A model generated the notes under the pieces. It was not told the origin of the DNA. It ran no database searches and saw only the letters and a program-made list of their open reading frames with translations. A program made the translations under genes and the position numbers. Of a stretch of DNA of 5,275 nt, positions 1-4,781 are shown piece after piece. The DNA lies in assembly GCA_025450405.1 (NCBI GenBank), contig JANWHL010000292.1, positions 1 to 5,275 on the forward strand, read 5' to 3'. Source of the DNA: Ktedonobacterales bacterium (GTDB lineage: Bacteria; Chloroflexota; Ktedonobacteria; Ktedonobacterales; JADMIN01). Position 1 is the stretch's first letter, and each line of letters begins with the position of its first letter.

Positions 1-404
1 CCAAGTTCCAGCTTGGCCCCCAGCGCCTCCAGCACATCGGCGCTGCCGCAGCGGCTGGTGGCGGCACGGTTGCCATGCTTGGCGACGGGCTGGCCCGCCG
101 CGGCCACCACAAACCCGGCGGCGGTGGAGACGTTGAATGTACCTGACGCATCGCCCCCCGTGCCGCAGGTGTCCACCGCGCGCACGCCGGAGGGCAGTGG
201 CACATGCAGCGCCTTCTCGCGCATCACGCGCGCCAGCCCCGTCACCTCCTCGATGGTCTCGCCCTTCAGGCGCAGCGCCGTCAGAAACGCGCCGAGTTGC
301 GAGGGCGTGGCCGCGCCGGTCATAATCTCTTCCATCGCGGCGGCGGCTTCCTCCTCGGAAAGCGCGCCCCCCGCGACGACATGCGCGATTGCTTCACGGA
401 TCAT
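1..404 (-). CDS. trpD: Anthranilate phosphoribosyltransferase, N-terminal part (cut by window edge)
   Basis: TrpD transfers the phosphoribosyl group of PRPP to anthranilate, the second step of tryptophan synthesis, in the cytoplasm. I translated the minus strand from the ATG at 404-402 and obtained 134 codons with no stop. The N-terminal helical domain (MIREAIAHVV...) is followed by the glycine-rich PRPP/pyrophosphate motif CGTGGD (residues 80-85), then TFNVST (89-94) and KHGNR (109-113) with GSADVLEALG after it, all family hallmarks in the right order. The family is usually about 340 residues, so more than half lies beyond position 1. The start codon overlaps the trpG stop as ATGA. A strong Shine-Dalgarno sequence, AGGAGGT, sits at 417-411, 6 nt upstream and inside the end of trpG, which fixes the start and implies translational coupling. 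The segment is intact and its identity is essentially certain. Confidence 0.96.
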   Translation of the reverse strand, partial: MIREAIAHVVAGGALSEEEAAAAMEEIMTGAATPSQLGAFLTALRLKGETIEEVTGLARVMREKALHVPLPSGVRAVDTCGTGGDASGTFNVSTAAGFVVAAAGQPVAKHGNRAATSRCGSADVLEALGAKLEL

Positions 405-997
405 GCAAGCACCTCCTGCGGGATAGCGGCGGGCGCCCCGGCGAGGAACGCGGCCATCAGGTCTTTGCCGACGGTGGTGAGGATGGATTCGGGGTGAAAC
501 TGCACCCCCTCAATGGGGTAGTCGCGATGGCGCAGCCCCATGATCAATCCGTCGCTGGTTTCAGCGATGATCTCCAGCACGTCGGGCAGGCTGGCGCGCT
601 CGACGATCAGGCTGTGGTAACGCGTCGCGGTGAACGGCGAGGGCAGTCCACGCAGCACCCCCGCGCCGGTGTGATAGATCGCCGCGGTCTTGCCGTGGAC
701 CGGTTGCGGCGCGCGCACCACGCGTCCGCCGTAGACCTGGCCGATGCACTGGTGGCCCAGGCAGACGCCCAGGATCGGGATCGTTGGTCCCAGCCGCGCG
801 ATCAGCGCGCACGAGATGCCCGCCGCGTCCGGCGCGCACGGCCCCGGCGAGATGACGATGCGCTCCGGCGCCAGCGTCGCGGCCTCATCCACCGTGATCG
901 CGTCATTGCGGCGCACCAACACCTCCGCGCCCAACTCCGTAAGATACTGATACAGGTTGAAGGTGAAGCTGTCGTAGTTGTCGATCAGCAGGAGCAT
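401..997 (-). CDS. trpG: Anthranilate synthase component II (glutamine amidotransferase)
   Basis: TrpG hydrolyses glutamine and passes ammonia to TrpE for anthranilate formation. The protein has 198 residues, normal for a stand-alone TrpG. It opens with the typical LLLIDNYDSFTFNL. The oxyanion-loop region ISPGPCAPDAAG is at 49-60. The nucleophile is Cys79 in GVCLGHQ, and His168 and Glu170 in FHPES complete the triad. HGKTAAIYH (101-109) and TRYHSL (125-130) are also family motifs. The start lies inside the end of trpE (13-bp overlap) with purine-rich GGAGGAGGCGGAGG upstream, and the stop overlaps the trpD start by 4 bp. This supports an E-G-D operon with coupled translation. The enzyme could also serve para-aminobenzoate synthase (PabA-like amphibolic use), as in some bacteria that carry one copy; the sequence cannot tell. 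Nothing is missing. Confidence 0.97.
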   Translation of the reverse strand: MLLLIDNYDSFTFNLYQYLTELGAEVLVRRNDAITVDEAATLAPERIVISPGPCAPDAAGISCALIARLGPTIPILGVCLGHQCIGQVYGGRVVRAPQPVHGKTAAIYHTGAGVLRGLPSPFTATRYHSLIVERASLPDVLEIIAETSDGLIMGLRHRDYPIEGVQFHPESILTTVGKDLMAAFLAGAPAAIPQEVLA

Positions 998-2601
998 CGC
1001 GCCTCCGCCTCCTCCAGCGCGGCCAGCACGGCGCGCAGCTTGTTCTCCGTCTCCTCAAACTCGCGCCCCGTATCGGAGTCCGCCACCACGCCGCCGCCCG
1101 CCTGCGCATAGGCCATGCCGTCCTTCAAGACCAGCGAGCGCAGCGCGATGCACGTATCGAGGTTGCCGTCGTAGCCGAAGTAACCCACCGCGCCCGCATA
1201 GAGGCCGCGCCGCTCGCCCTCCAACTCCGCGATCACCTGCATCGCGCGAATCTTGGGCGCGCCCGATACCGTCCCGGCGGGAAAGCCCGCCCGCAGCGCG
1301 TCGAACGGTGTCAGATCGCGCCGCAGCCGCCCGGTGACGTGCGAAACAAGATGCATCACATGCGAGTAGCGCTCCACGTCCAGGAACTGCGCCACGCGCA
1401 CACTCCCCGGCTCAGCGACCCGTCCCACATCATTGCGGCCCAAGTCCACCAGCATCACATGCTCGGCCCGCTCCTTCTCATCGGCGCGTAGTTCCGCCTC
1501 CAGCGCGGTGTCCTCGGCGGGCGTCGCGCCACGCCGCCTGGTGCCGGCGATGGGATGGATCGCCACCTCGCCATCCTCCACCCGCACCAGCAATTCGGGC
1601 GACGCGCCCGCCACCGCGAATTCGCCCAGCGCTAGATAGAACATATACGGCGAGGGGTTGATCGAGCGTAGCGCGCGGTAGACCTCGAATGGCGGTGCGT
1701 CCAGCGGACGCGCCACCCGGCGCGACGGCACCACCTGGAAGCAGTCGCCCGCCGCGATATACTCCTTCGCGCGCGCCACCGCCGCCTCATACGCTGCGCG
1801 CGGCTCCAGCGCGCACCCCGGCGCCTCGCGGCCCTGAAGGCCCGGCGAACGCTCGGAGCCGAGAACGGCCTGAACGGCATTCATGCCGGTGCCTGTCCGC
1901 CGGTCGTTGACGACCGCGCCTGCCGTCCGCCGGTCGTTGACGACCGCGCCCGCTCCCCCTTCCCACGTTGGGACGGGGGCAGGGGGGTTAGGTCTCCCCC
2001 GGCGCAGCCGCCGCTCCAGCGCATCCAGCCGCCGCTCGGCGATGGCCCGCGCTGCCATGGCGTCGCCGCCCGTTGCCGCGGCATCCACATGGGTGACCAG
2101 GCGCGCCGTGTGGCGCACATGATCGAAGATCAGCAGCGTATCGCTGAAGAGCAACACCGCCTCCGGCAAGCCCAGCGCATCCCGCTCCGGTATCGGCACG
2201 CTTGGCTCGAAGCGCGCGGCCAGCTCGTACGCGAGATAGCCCACCGCCCCGCCGTGGAACCCGCGCGCGCCCGGCAGCCCCGCCGCCAGATCGAGCGGCC
2301 GCCGCGCCAGCTCCCGTTGCAGCAATTCGAGCGGATCGTGGCAGGCCACCCGCTCGATCCGTCCTCCCCCTCTCCCCATCCACCGATACTCCGCCGTCTC
2401 GCCGCGCACCATCAGCACCAGATACGGGTCCACGCCCACAAAGCTGTATCGCGCCAGTCGCTCGCCTCCCTCCACGCTCTCCAGCAGGTAGCTGTATGGC
2501 CCGCGGGCGAGCTTGAGGTAGGCCGAGACCGGCGTATCGAGATCGGCCGGCACATCGCGCCAGATTGGCACGAGCGCCGGACGCGCAATGGTGGTGGACA
2601 T
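985..2601 (-). CDS. trpE: Anthranilate synthase component I, with an unusual linker insert
   Basis: TrpE converts chorismate to anthranilate with ammonia from TrpG and is the feedback-controlled entry to tryptophan synthesis. The protein has 538 residues; typical TrpE has about 490-520. The N-terminal domain (about 10-200) carries LLES at 39-42, the motif that forms part of the tryptophan feedback site, and RYSFVGVDP. The chorismate-binding domain (about 267-530) has GDCFQVVPSRR (285-295), PIAGTRRRG (350-358), DEKERAEH and LVDLGRND (374-391), VMHLVSHVTG with the conserved His417, FPAGTVSGAPKIRAMQ (440-455) and QAGGGVVADSD (500-510). Between the domains, residues about 201-266 are a low-complexity insert with a duplicated AGAVVNDRRT unit. 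The ATG at 2601 is preceded only by a modest AGAGGGA at -8. Its last codons overlap trpG. The catalytic residues look intact, so I expect a working, Trp-sensitive enzyme. Confidence 0.96.
   Translation of the reverse strand: MSTTIARPALVPIWRDVPADLDTPVSAYLKLARGPYSYLLESVEGGERLARYSFVGVDPYLVLMVRGETAEYRWMGRGGGRIERVACHDPLELLQRELARRPLDLAAGLPGARGFHGGAVGYLAYELAARFEPSVPIPERDALGLPEAVLLFSDTLLIFDHVRHTARLVTHVDAAATGGDAMAARAIAERRLDALERRLRRGRPNPPAPVPTWEGGAGAVVNDRRTAGAVVNDRRTGTGMNAVQAVLGSERSPGLQGREAPGCALEPRAAYEAAVARAKEYIAAGDCFQVVPSRRVARPLDAPPFEVYRALRSINPSPYMFYLALGEFAVAGASPELLVRVEDGEVAIHPIAGTRRRGATPAEDTALEAELRADEKERAEHVMLVDLGRNDVGRVAEPGSVRVAQFLDVERYSHVMHLVSHVTGRLRRDLTPFDALRAGFPAGTVSGAPKIRAMQVIAELEGERRGLYAGAVGYFGYDGNLDTCIALRSLVLKDGMAYAQAGGGVVADSDTGREFEETENKLRAVLAALEEAEARCSC
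1806..2001. repeat. In-frame repeat-rich insert in the trpE linker
   Basis: This stretch encodes TrpE residues about 201-266, between the two conserved domains, and does not resemble TrpE. A 30-bp unit is duplicated in tandem (1891-1920 and 1921-1950, with 26 consecutive identical bases). Each copy holds the dyad CGGTCGT-TG-ACGACCG (1901-1916 and 1931-1946). Two further dyads with 2-nt centres follow: CGGCAT-TC-ATGCCG (1875-1888) and CTCGG-AG-CCGAG (1852-1863). GGCC-CTGAA-GGCC lies at 1830-1842. On the other side, CCCCCTTCCC and GGGACGGGGG (1955-1964 and 1970-1979, one mismatch) form a hairpin. The length keeps the reading frame. It looks like one or more small interspersed repeats that landed in a permissive linker. 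The boundaries are estimates. Confidence 0.7.
1891..1950. repeat. Tandem duplication of a 30-bp palindromic unit
   Basis: Two adjacent 30-bp copies are identical over their last 26 bases (1895-1920 and 1925-1950). Each contains a 7-bp inverted repeat around a TG centre. The duplication is seen directly and adds ten residues (AGAVVNDRRT) to TrpE. Confidence 0.93.
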
Positions 2602-2679
2602 GGAACGGTCCCTCTACAGCGATTCAGCGGCCCTGAGCCAACATCAATCGCAGCAAAATCGGCGGTTGTTTTTCATCGC

Positions 2680-2708
2680 TTGACATTCTGTGCGGTGGCG
2701 CATATCCT
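2680..2708 (+). promoter_or_regulatory. Sigma70-like promoter match on the plus strand (candidate)
   Basis: TTGACA (2680-2685) is a perfect -35 box. A 17-bp spacer follows, then TATCCT (2703-2708), a 4-of-6 match to the -10 box. The same hexamer TATCCT serves as the apparent -10 of the trpS promoter. Transcription would begin near 2715, enter the tnpB-like relic and its structured 3' end, and then run antisense to trpS. It overlaps relic codons, so a chance match is possible. Confidence 0.45.
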
Positions 2709-2895
2709 TGCTGTGGAAGGGCTTTTCAGAGGCGAAAACCAAGCCCCCATATCGCCCACTCCGACTGCTGTTATTGTCCATGAACCCAACTGGCCGGGAG
2801 TTCCTCGGACAGTCAAAACGCCTGTGGAGAGGGAAGCTCTGGCTTGGAACCTGATGGTCCAAGCGAAACTGTCCTCGCTGAAGCAGGAACCAAAC
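2692..2895 (+). pseudogene. Decayed 3' end of an IS200/IS605-type tnpB (probable)
   Basis: TnpB is the RNA-guided nuclease of IS200/IS605 transposons. Only a tail-like stretch is seen here, read in the frame of 2692: AVAHILAVEGLFRGENQ, then VPRTVKTPVEREALAW, and finally SLKQEPNT (LKQEP codons at 2878-2892). In many TnpB proteins the region after the zinc finger reads N-A-x-N-I-L-A, and the extreme C-terminus carries KTPVE-like and VKQE/LKQE tails because it overlaps the structured right-end RNA. I recognise the same three blocks in the same order. The RuvC domain, the zinc-finger cysteines and any start are absent, and the stop expected soon after LKQEP is lost, so it cannot make a protein of this family. 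The left limit is uncertain. The assignment rests on remembered family tails, not on a search. It lies antisense to the operon direction, between trpS and trpE, at lower G+C than its neighbours. Confidence 0.55.
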
Positions 2896-2930
2896 ACGCT
2901 TTGTCTCCTCGTGGGATGTAGTGGTAGGTT
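2807..2930 (+). ncRNA. reRNA/omega-RNA-like right end of the tnpB relic
   Basis: On the plus strand, GGACAGT (2807-2813) can pair with ACTGTCC (2868-2874) and encloses the hairpin GCTTGGA (2842-2848) / TCCAAGC (2858-2864), which extends inwards by CC/GG around a TGAT loop. After CTGAAGCAGGAACC (2878-2891) comes a terminal hairpin CACG (2895-2898) / CGTG (2910-2913), flanked by CC and GG, then GGATGTAGTGG. IS200/IS605 right ends commonly show this order: nested stems, a GAAGCAxGAA-type segment, then a hairpin just before the element boundary. The terminal stem is short with an 11-nt loop, which suggests decay. If the element end is near 2920-2930, a guide would be read from the sequence just to its right, at the trpS 3' end. 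Structures are seen; the identity is inferred. Confidence 0.45.
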
Positions 2931-2946
2931 TTGGAGAACGGAGAGG

Positions 2947-4029
2947 TTACGCCAGCCCCACACCCCGTTTGGCCGCCGCCAGCGTGGCGGCGGCGATGGG
3001 CCGCACGCGCTCGGCGCCCGCCGCCAGCAGGCGATCCAGTTCGGCGGGGTCGGCCTGGAACGTGGCGTAGCGCCGCTGGATCGGCTCCAGCGCGGCGATG
3101 ATCTGGTCGCCCAGCGCCGCCTTGAACTCTTTGTAGCCCTTGCCCGCGAACTCCGCTTCGATCTCCGCCCGGCTCTGCGTGCCCAGCAGTTCGTAGATGG
3201 TCAGCAGGTTGTAGATGCCAGGCCGCTTCTCGTCGAAGACGATGGTGCGCTCCGAGTCCGTGGTAGCGCGCGCGATCTTCTTGCGGACCACGTCGGCGGC
3301 GTCGGTCAGCGCGAGATACGACACCTCGCCACCGCTCTTGCTCATCTTCTTGGCCGGGTCGTCCAGCGCCATGATGCGCGCGCCCACTTCGCGGATCAGC
3401 GGCCGCGGCACCTTGAACGTCTCGCCGAAGCGATAGTTGAACCGCTCCGCGAGATCGCGCGTGAGTTCCACATGCTGGCGCTGGTCGTCGCCCACTGGCA
3501 CGGCATCCGCCTGATAGAGCAGGATGTCGGCGGCCATCAGCACGGGATAGGTGAACAGGCCAGCGCTGGCCTCGTCGCGCTCCTCGCCCGCCTTCACCTT
3601 GAACTGCGTCATGCGGTTGAGCTGGCCAAGGGTGGTGATGCACCCAAGAATCCATGCCAGTTCGGCGTGCGCCGCGATATGCGACTGCACGAAGACGTTG
3701 CTGCGCTCCGGGTCCAGGCCCACGGCGAAATACATCGCCGCCAGCTCGCGTGTCGCGGCGCGCAGTTCCGCCGGGTCCTGTGGCACGGTGATGGCGTGCA
3801 GGTCCACGATGCAGAAGATGTTGTCAAATTGGTCTTGATCGGCGACGAAGTGGCGCATCGCGCCCAGGTAGTTGCCGATGTGGATGTTGCCCGACGGTTG
3901 GATGCCCGAAAAGACCCGCTCGCGGCGCGGGGCGTCTGCCTTGGTGGCGGGTGCGGGCTGAGTCGCGGGATCGCGCCTGGAAGATCGGTCGGGCTTGGCG
4001 TCTGGCTTGGTACGGGTTGGTGCGCTCAT
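2947..4029 (-). CDS. trpS: Tryptophanyl-tRNA synthetase
   Basis: TrpS charges tRNA-Trp with tryptophan in the cytoplasm and is a class I synthetase. The protein has 360 residues. The Rossmann core begins at RVFSGIQPSG (38-47), followed by the HIGH-class motif NIHIGNYLG (48-56). Other family motifs are FCIVDLHAIT (72-81), YPVLMAADILLYQADAVPVGDDQ (161-183) in the tryptophan/ATP pocket, and KMSKS (228-232). Family members are usually about 325-335 residues; the excess is a Lys/Arg/Pro/Ala-rich N-terminal extension of about 37 residues. The start at 4029 is chosen because AAAGGAG (4042-4036) lies 6 nt upstream and no other in-frame ATG precedes Met58. The open frame continues upstream through the repeat and the T-box terminator, which are leader. 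It is followed after 345 bp by trpE on the same strand. A T-box leader and a good promoter precede it. Confidence 0.97.
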   Translation of the reverse strand: MSAPTRTKPDAKPDRSSRRDPATQPAPATKADAPRRERVFSGIQPSGNIHIGNYLGAMRHFVADQDQFDNIFCIVDLHAITVPQDPAELRAATRELAAMYFAVGLDPERSNVFVQSHIAAHAELAWILGCITTLGQLNRMTQFKVKAGEERDEASAGLFTYPVLMAADILLYQADAVPVGDDQRQHVELTRDLAERFNYRFGETFKVPRPLIREVGARIMALDDPAKKMSKSGGEVSYLALTDAADVVRKKIARATTDSERTIVFDEKRPGIYNLLTIYELLGTQSRAEIEAEFAGKGYKEFKAALGDQIIAALEPIQRRYATFQADPAELDRLLAAGAERVRPIAAATLAAAKRGVGLA

Positions 4030-4035
4030 GATGCG

Positions 4036-4042
4036 CTCCTTT
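4036..4042 (-). promoter_or_regulatory. trpS ribosome binding site
   Basis: AAAGGAG on the minus strand, 6 nt before the ATG at 4029, decides the trpS start against upstream in-frame ATGs (for example at 4272). It directly abuts the 11-bp tandem repeat. Confidence 0.88.
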
Positions 4043-4119
4043 CGATGACTCCTCGATGATTGCTCGATGATTGCTCGATGATTGCTCGATGATTGCTCGA
4101 TGATTGCTCGATGGCTCCG
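4043..4119. repeat. 11-bp tandem repeat in the trpS 5' leader
   Basis: Five perfect copies of CGATGATTGCT (plus-strand notation) fill 4054-4108. A degenerate copy flanks them on each side (4043-4053 with two changes, 4109-4119 with about four). In the trpS mRNA it reads as repeats of AGCAAUCAUCG between the T-box terminator and the Shine-Dalgarno sequence. The 11-bp period is close to one helical turn and is not a multiple of three, consistent with non-coding sequence. Confidence 0.95.
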
Positions 4120-4126
4120 GCGGCTC

Positions 4127-4205
4127 CCATCCCCCGCCTCTTCCCTCGCGTCACGACGCGGGGAGAGAGACACGCCGCGGCGCGCGGGAGAGGAAGGGGG
4201 GATGG
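4127..4205. repeat. GC-rich imperfect inverted repeat in the trpS leader
   Basis: The ends CCATCCCCC (4127-4135) and GGGGGATGG (4197-4205) are perfect inverted repeats. The next bases, CCTCTTCCCTCGCG inward from the left and CGCGGGAGAGGAAG from the right, are also largely complementary. Inside lies the dyad CGCGTC-AC-GACGCG (4147-4160). The whole could fold into one long hairpin downstream of the T-box terminator. It looks like a small interspersed (REP/MITE-like) element, but no second copy is in this window. Confidence 0.65.
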
Positions 4206-4213
4206 AGGCCAAC

Positions 4214-4246
4214 AAAAAACCCCTCGCCCTACACAGGGACGAGAGG
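4214..4246 (-). terminator. Intrinsic terminator of the T-box leader
   Basis: On the minus strand, CCTCTCGTCCCT (4246-4235), loop GTGT, AGGGCGAGGGG (4230-4220) and TTTTTT (4219-4214) make an 11-bp stem with one bulged T and a U-tract. The 5' arm contains TCGTCCC, which can instead pair with the T-box sequence, as expected for a regulated terminator. Confidence 0.93.
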
Positions 4247-4521
4247 TTAGAAACCTTCGTGGTGCCACCCAATTTCGAGCCGACCGCACGCGTGCGGCAA
4301 GGCTCCTCATTGACGAGCCCGGGCGTTGCGCCATGGCGCTGGGCCGATGCTCTGCCTCGCTAACGGGAGGCACCCGGCGTCCCCTACGGCGTGCTGCCGT
4401 TCGGGTCGCGGCTCACAGGACCATTTCGGCCACCGCGCGGATGCCGGGTCTCACCCCTCCGGCTCGCTGTCTTCACGCGTCAGGCGCTTACTTCTCCTGC
4501 TCGAAGCTATGCGCTGTTCTG
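4214..4521 (-). promoter_or_regulatory. T-box riboswitch leader, tRNA-Trp responsive
   Basis: This leader binds uncharged tRNA and then folds an antiterminator that lets trpS be transcribed. The T-box core on the minus strand is TTGGGTGGCACCACGA (about 4271-4256). GGG and ACGA can pair with CCC and TCGT of the terminator arm, leaving the 7-nt bulge UGGCACC. Its UGGC would pair with a tRNA 3' end GCCA, matching the G discriminator of bacterial tRNA-Trp. Stem I is present. The base helix is GCAGGA (4500-4495) with TCCTGT (4420-4415), flanked by GA on both sides as in a K-turn. The specifier loop has AGUA (4492-4489) opposite GAA (4427-4425), with UGG at 4423-4421. The distal arm is GCCGG...CCGGC with a GGGGUGAG loop. 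A further hairpin, TGCCTC/GAGGCA (4372-4367/4358-4353), and the palindrome at 4284-4297 fill the middle. Ends are set by the predicted start site and the U-tract. Confidence 0.93.
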
Positions 4522-4527
4522 GAGCTA

Positions 4528-4557
4528 AGGATAGCCGGGCGATCATGCGCGCGTCAA
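4528..4557 (-). promoter_or_regulatory. trpS / T-box promoter
   Basis: TTGACG (4557-4552), an 18-bp spacer and TATCCT (4533-4528) on the minus strand resemble a sigma70 promoter. Transcription from near 4521 would start just before stem I of the T-box, which supports the assignment. Confidence 0.75.
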
Positions 4558-4781
4558 GCAAGCGTGCTGTATTGGTGGCCTTCTGCCTCCCAAGACGCTG
4601 CAGCCGCCCCCTCACCCGTTGAATAAGATTGGTCACAGATTTTTCTCATCTCGTTCACATCCGCGCGCGCTACAGTGAGATACTTGAAGCGCGTCGTGTG
4701 TGTCCTGGCCGCGTGGCGCTGCGCGCCCACCGGAGCCACTGCAAGTGCTTTCGTGACCGCCCCCTTGGAGCACCATCGTTC
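4558..4781. other. Divergent intergenic region between the trpS promoter and the DoxX-type gene
   Basis: I see no gene, RNA or clear terminator here. The stretch 4621-4660 is relatively AT-rich (AGATTTTTCTCATC), as a promoter region could be, but no plus-strand -35/-10 pair with good spacing stands out. TTCACA (4654-4659) followed after 19 bp by GATACT is only a weak candidate for the plus-strand gene. Open frames on either strand here lack ribosome binding sites and family features. Confidence 0.5.

Larger units (their letters stand above)
2602..2946. other. trpS-trpE intergenic region of lower G+C
   Basis: This 345-bp gap is about 54% G+C, clearly below the flanking genes. No intact minus-strand gene is visible. 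There is no T-box consensus, no run of tryptophan codons that would indicate a leader-peptide attenuator, and no convincing terminator after trpS. The plus strand of about 2692-2930 resembles the 3' end of a tnpB gene with its structured right end (see those entries). For trpE the only promoter-like match on the minus strand is TTGGCT-N17-TGTAGA close to the ATG, which is weak. trpE may therefore depend on read-through from trpS or on a promoter I cannot recognise. Confidence 0.6.

Noticed and set aside
2608..2640. TTGGCT-N17-TGTAGA as the trpE promoter (minus strand)
   Set aside because: The -10 is poor (3 of 6) and a start site so near the ATG would leave almost no leader; too weak to list as a feature.
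2770..2806. RNase P RNA-like GTCCGAGGAACTCCCGGCC on the minus strand
   Set aside because: It only loosely resembles the conserved GAGGAAAGTCC start. The other core motifs are missing and the gap is too short for the whole RNA.
2644..2963. Two minus-strand open frames of 72 and 96 codons in the trpS-trpE gap
   Set aside because: No recognisable domain, one overlaps the trpS end, and they lie opposite the tnpB-like relic. A trp leader peptide was considered, but there is no cluster of Trp codons.
2089..4059. A 656-codon open frame on the plus strand
   Set aside because: It runs antisense through trpE, the gap and trpS, whose minus-strand products are certain. It is open because GC-rich genes rarely form stops in that frame. 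Only its middle (about 2692-2895) has meaning, as the tnpB-like tail.
4043..4119. A CRISPR array at the tandem repeat
   Set aside because: The units are 11 bp with no spacers, so it is a simple tandem repeat.
4030..4272. Upstream extension of trpS to an ATG at 4272
   Set aside because: It would translate the T-box terminator, the inverted repeat and the 11-bp repeat; the product is low-complexity and the ATG at 4029 has its own good ribosome binding site.
4451..4636. A 61-codon minus-strand open frame
   Set aside because: It covers the trpS promoter and stem I of the T-box; no ribosome binding site or family similarity is visible.
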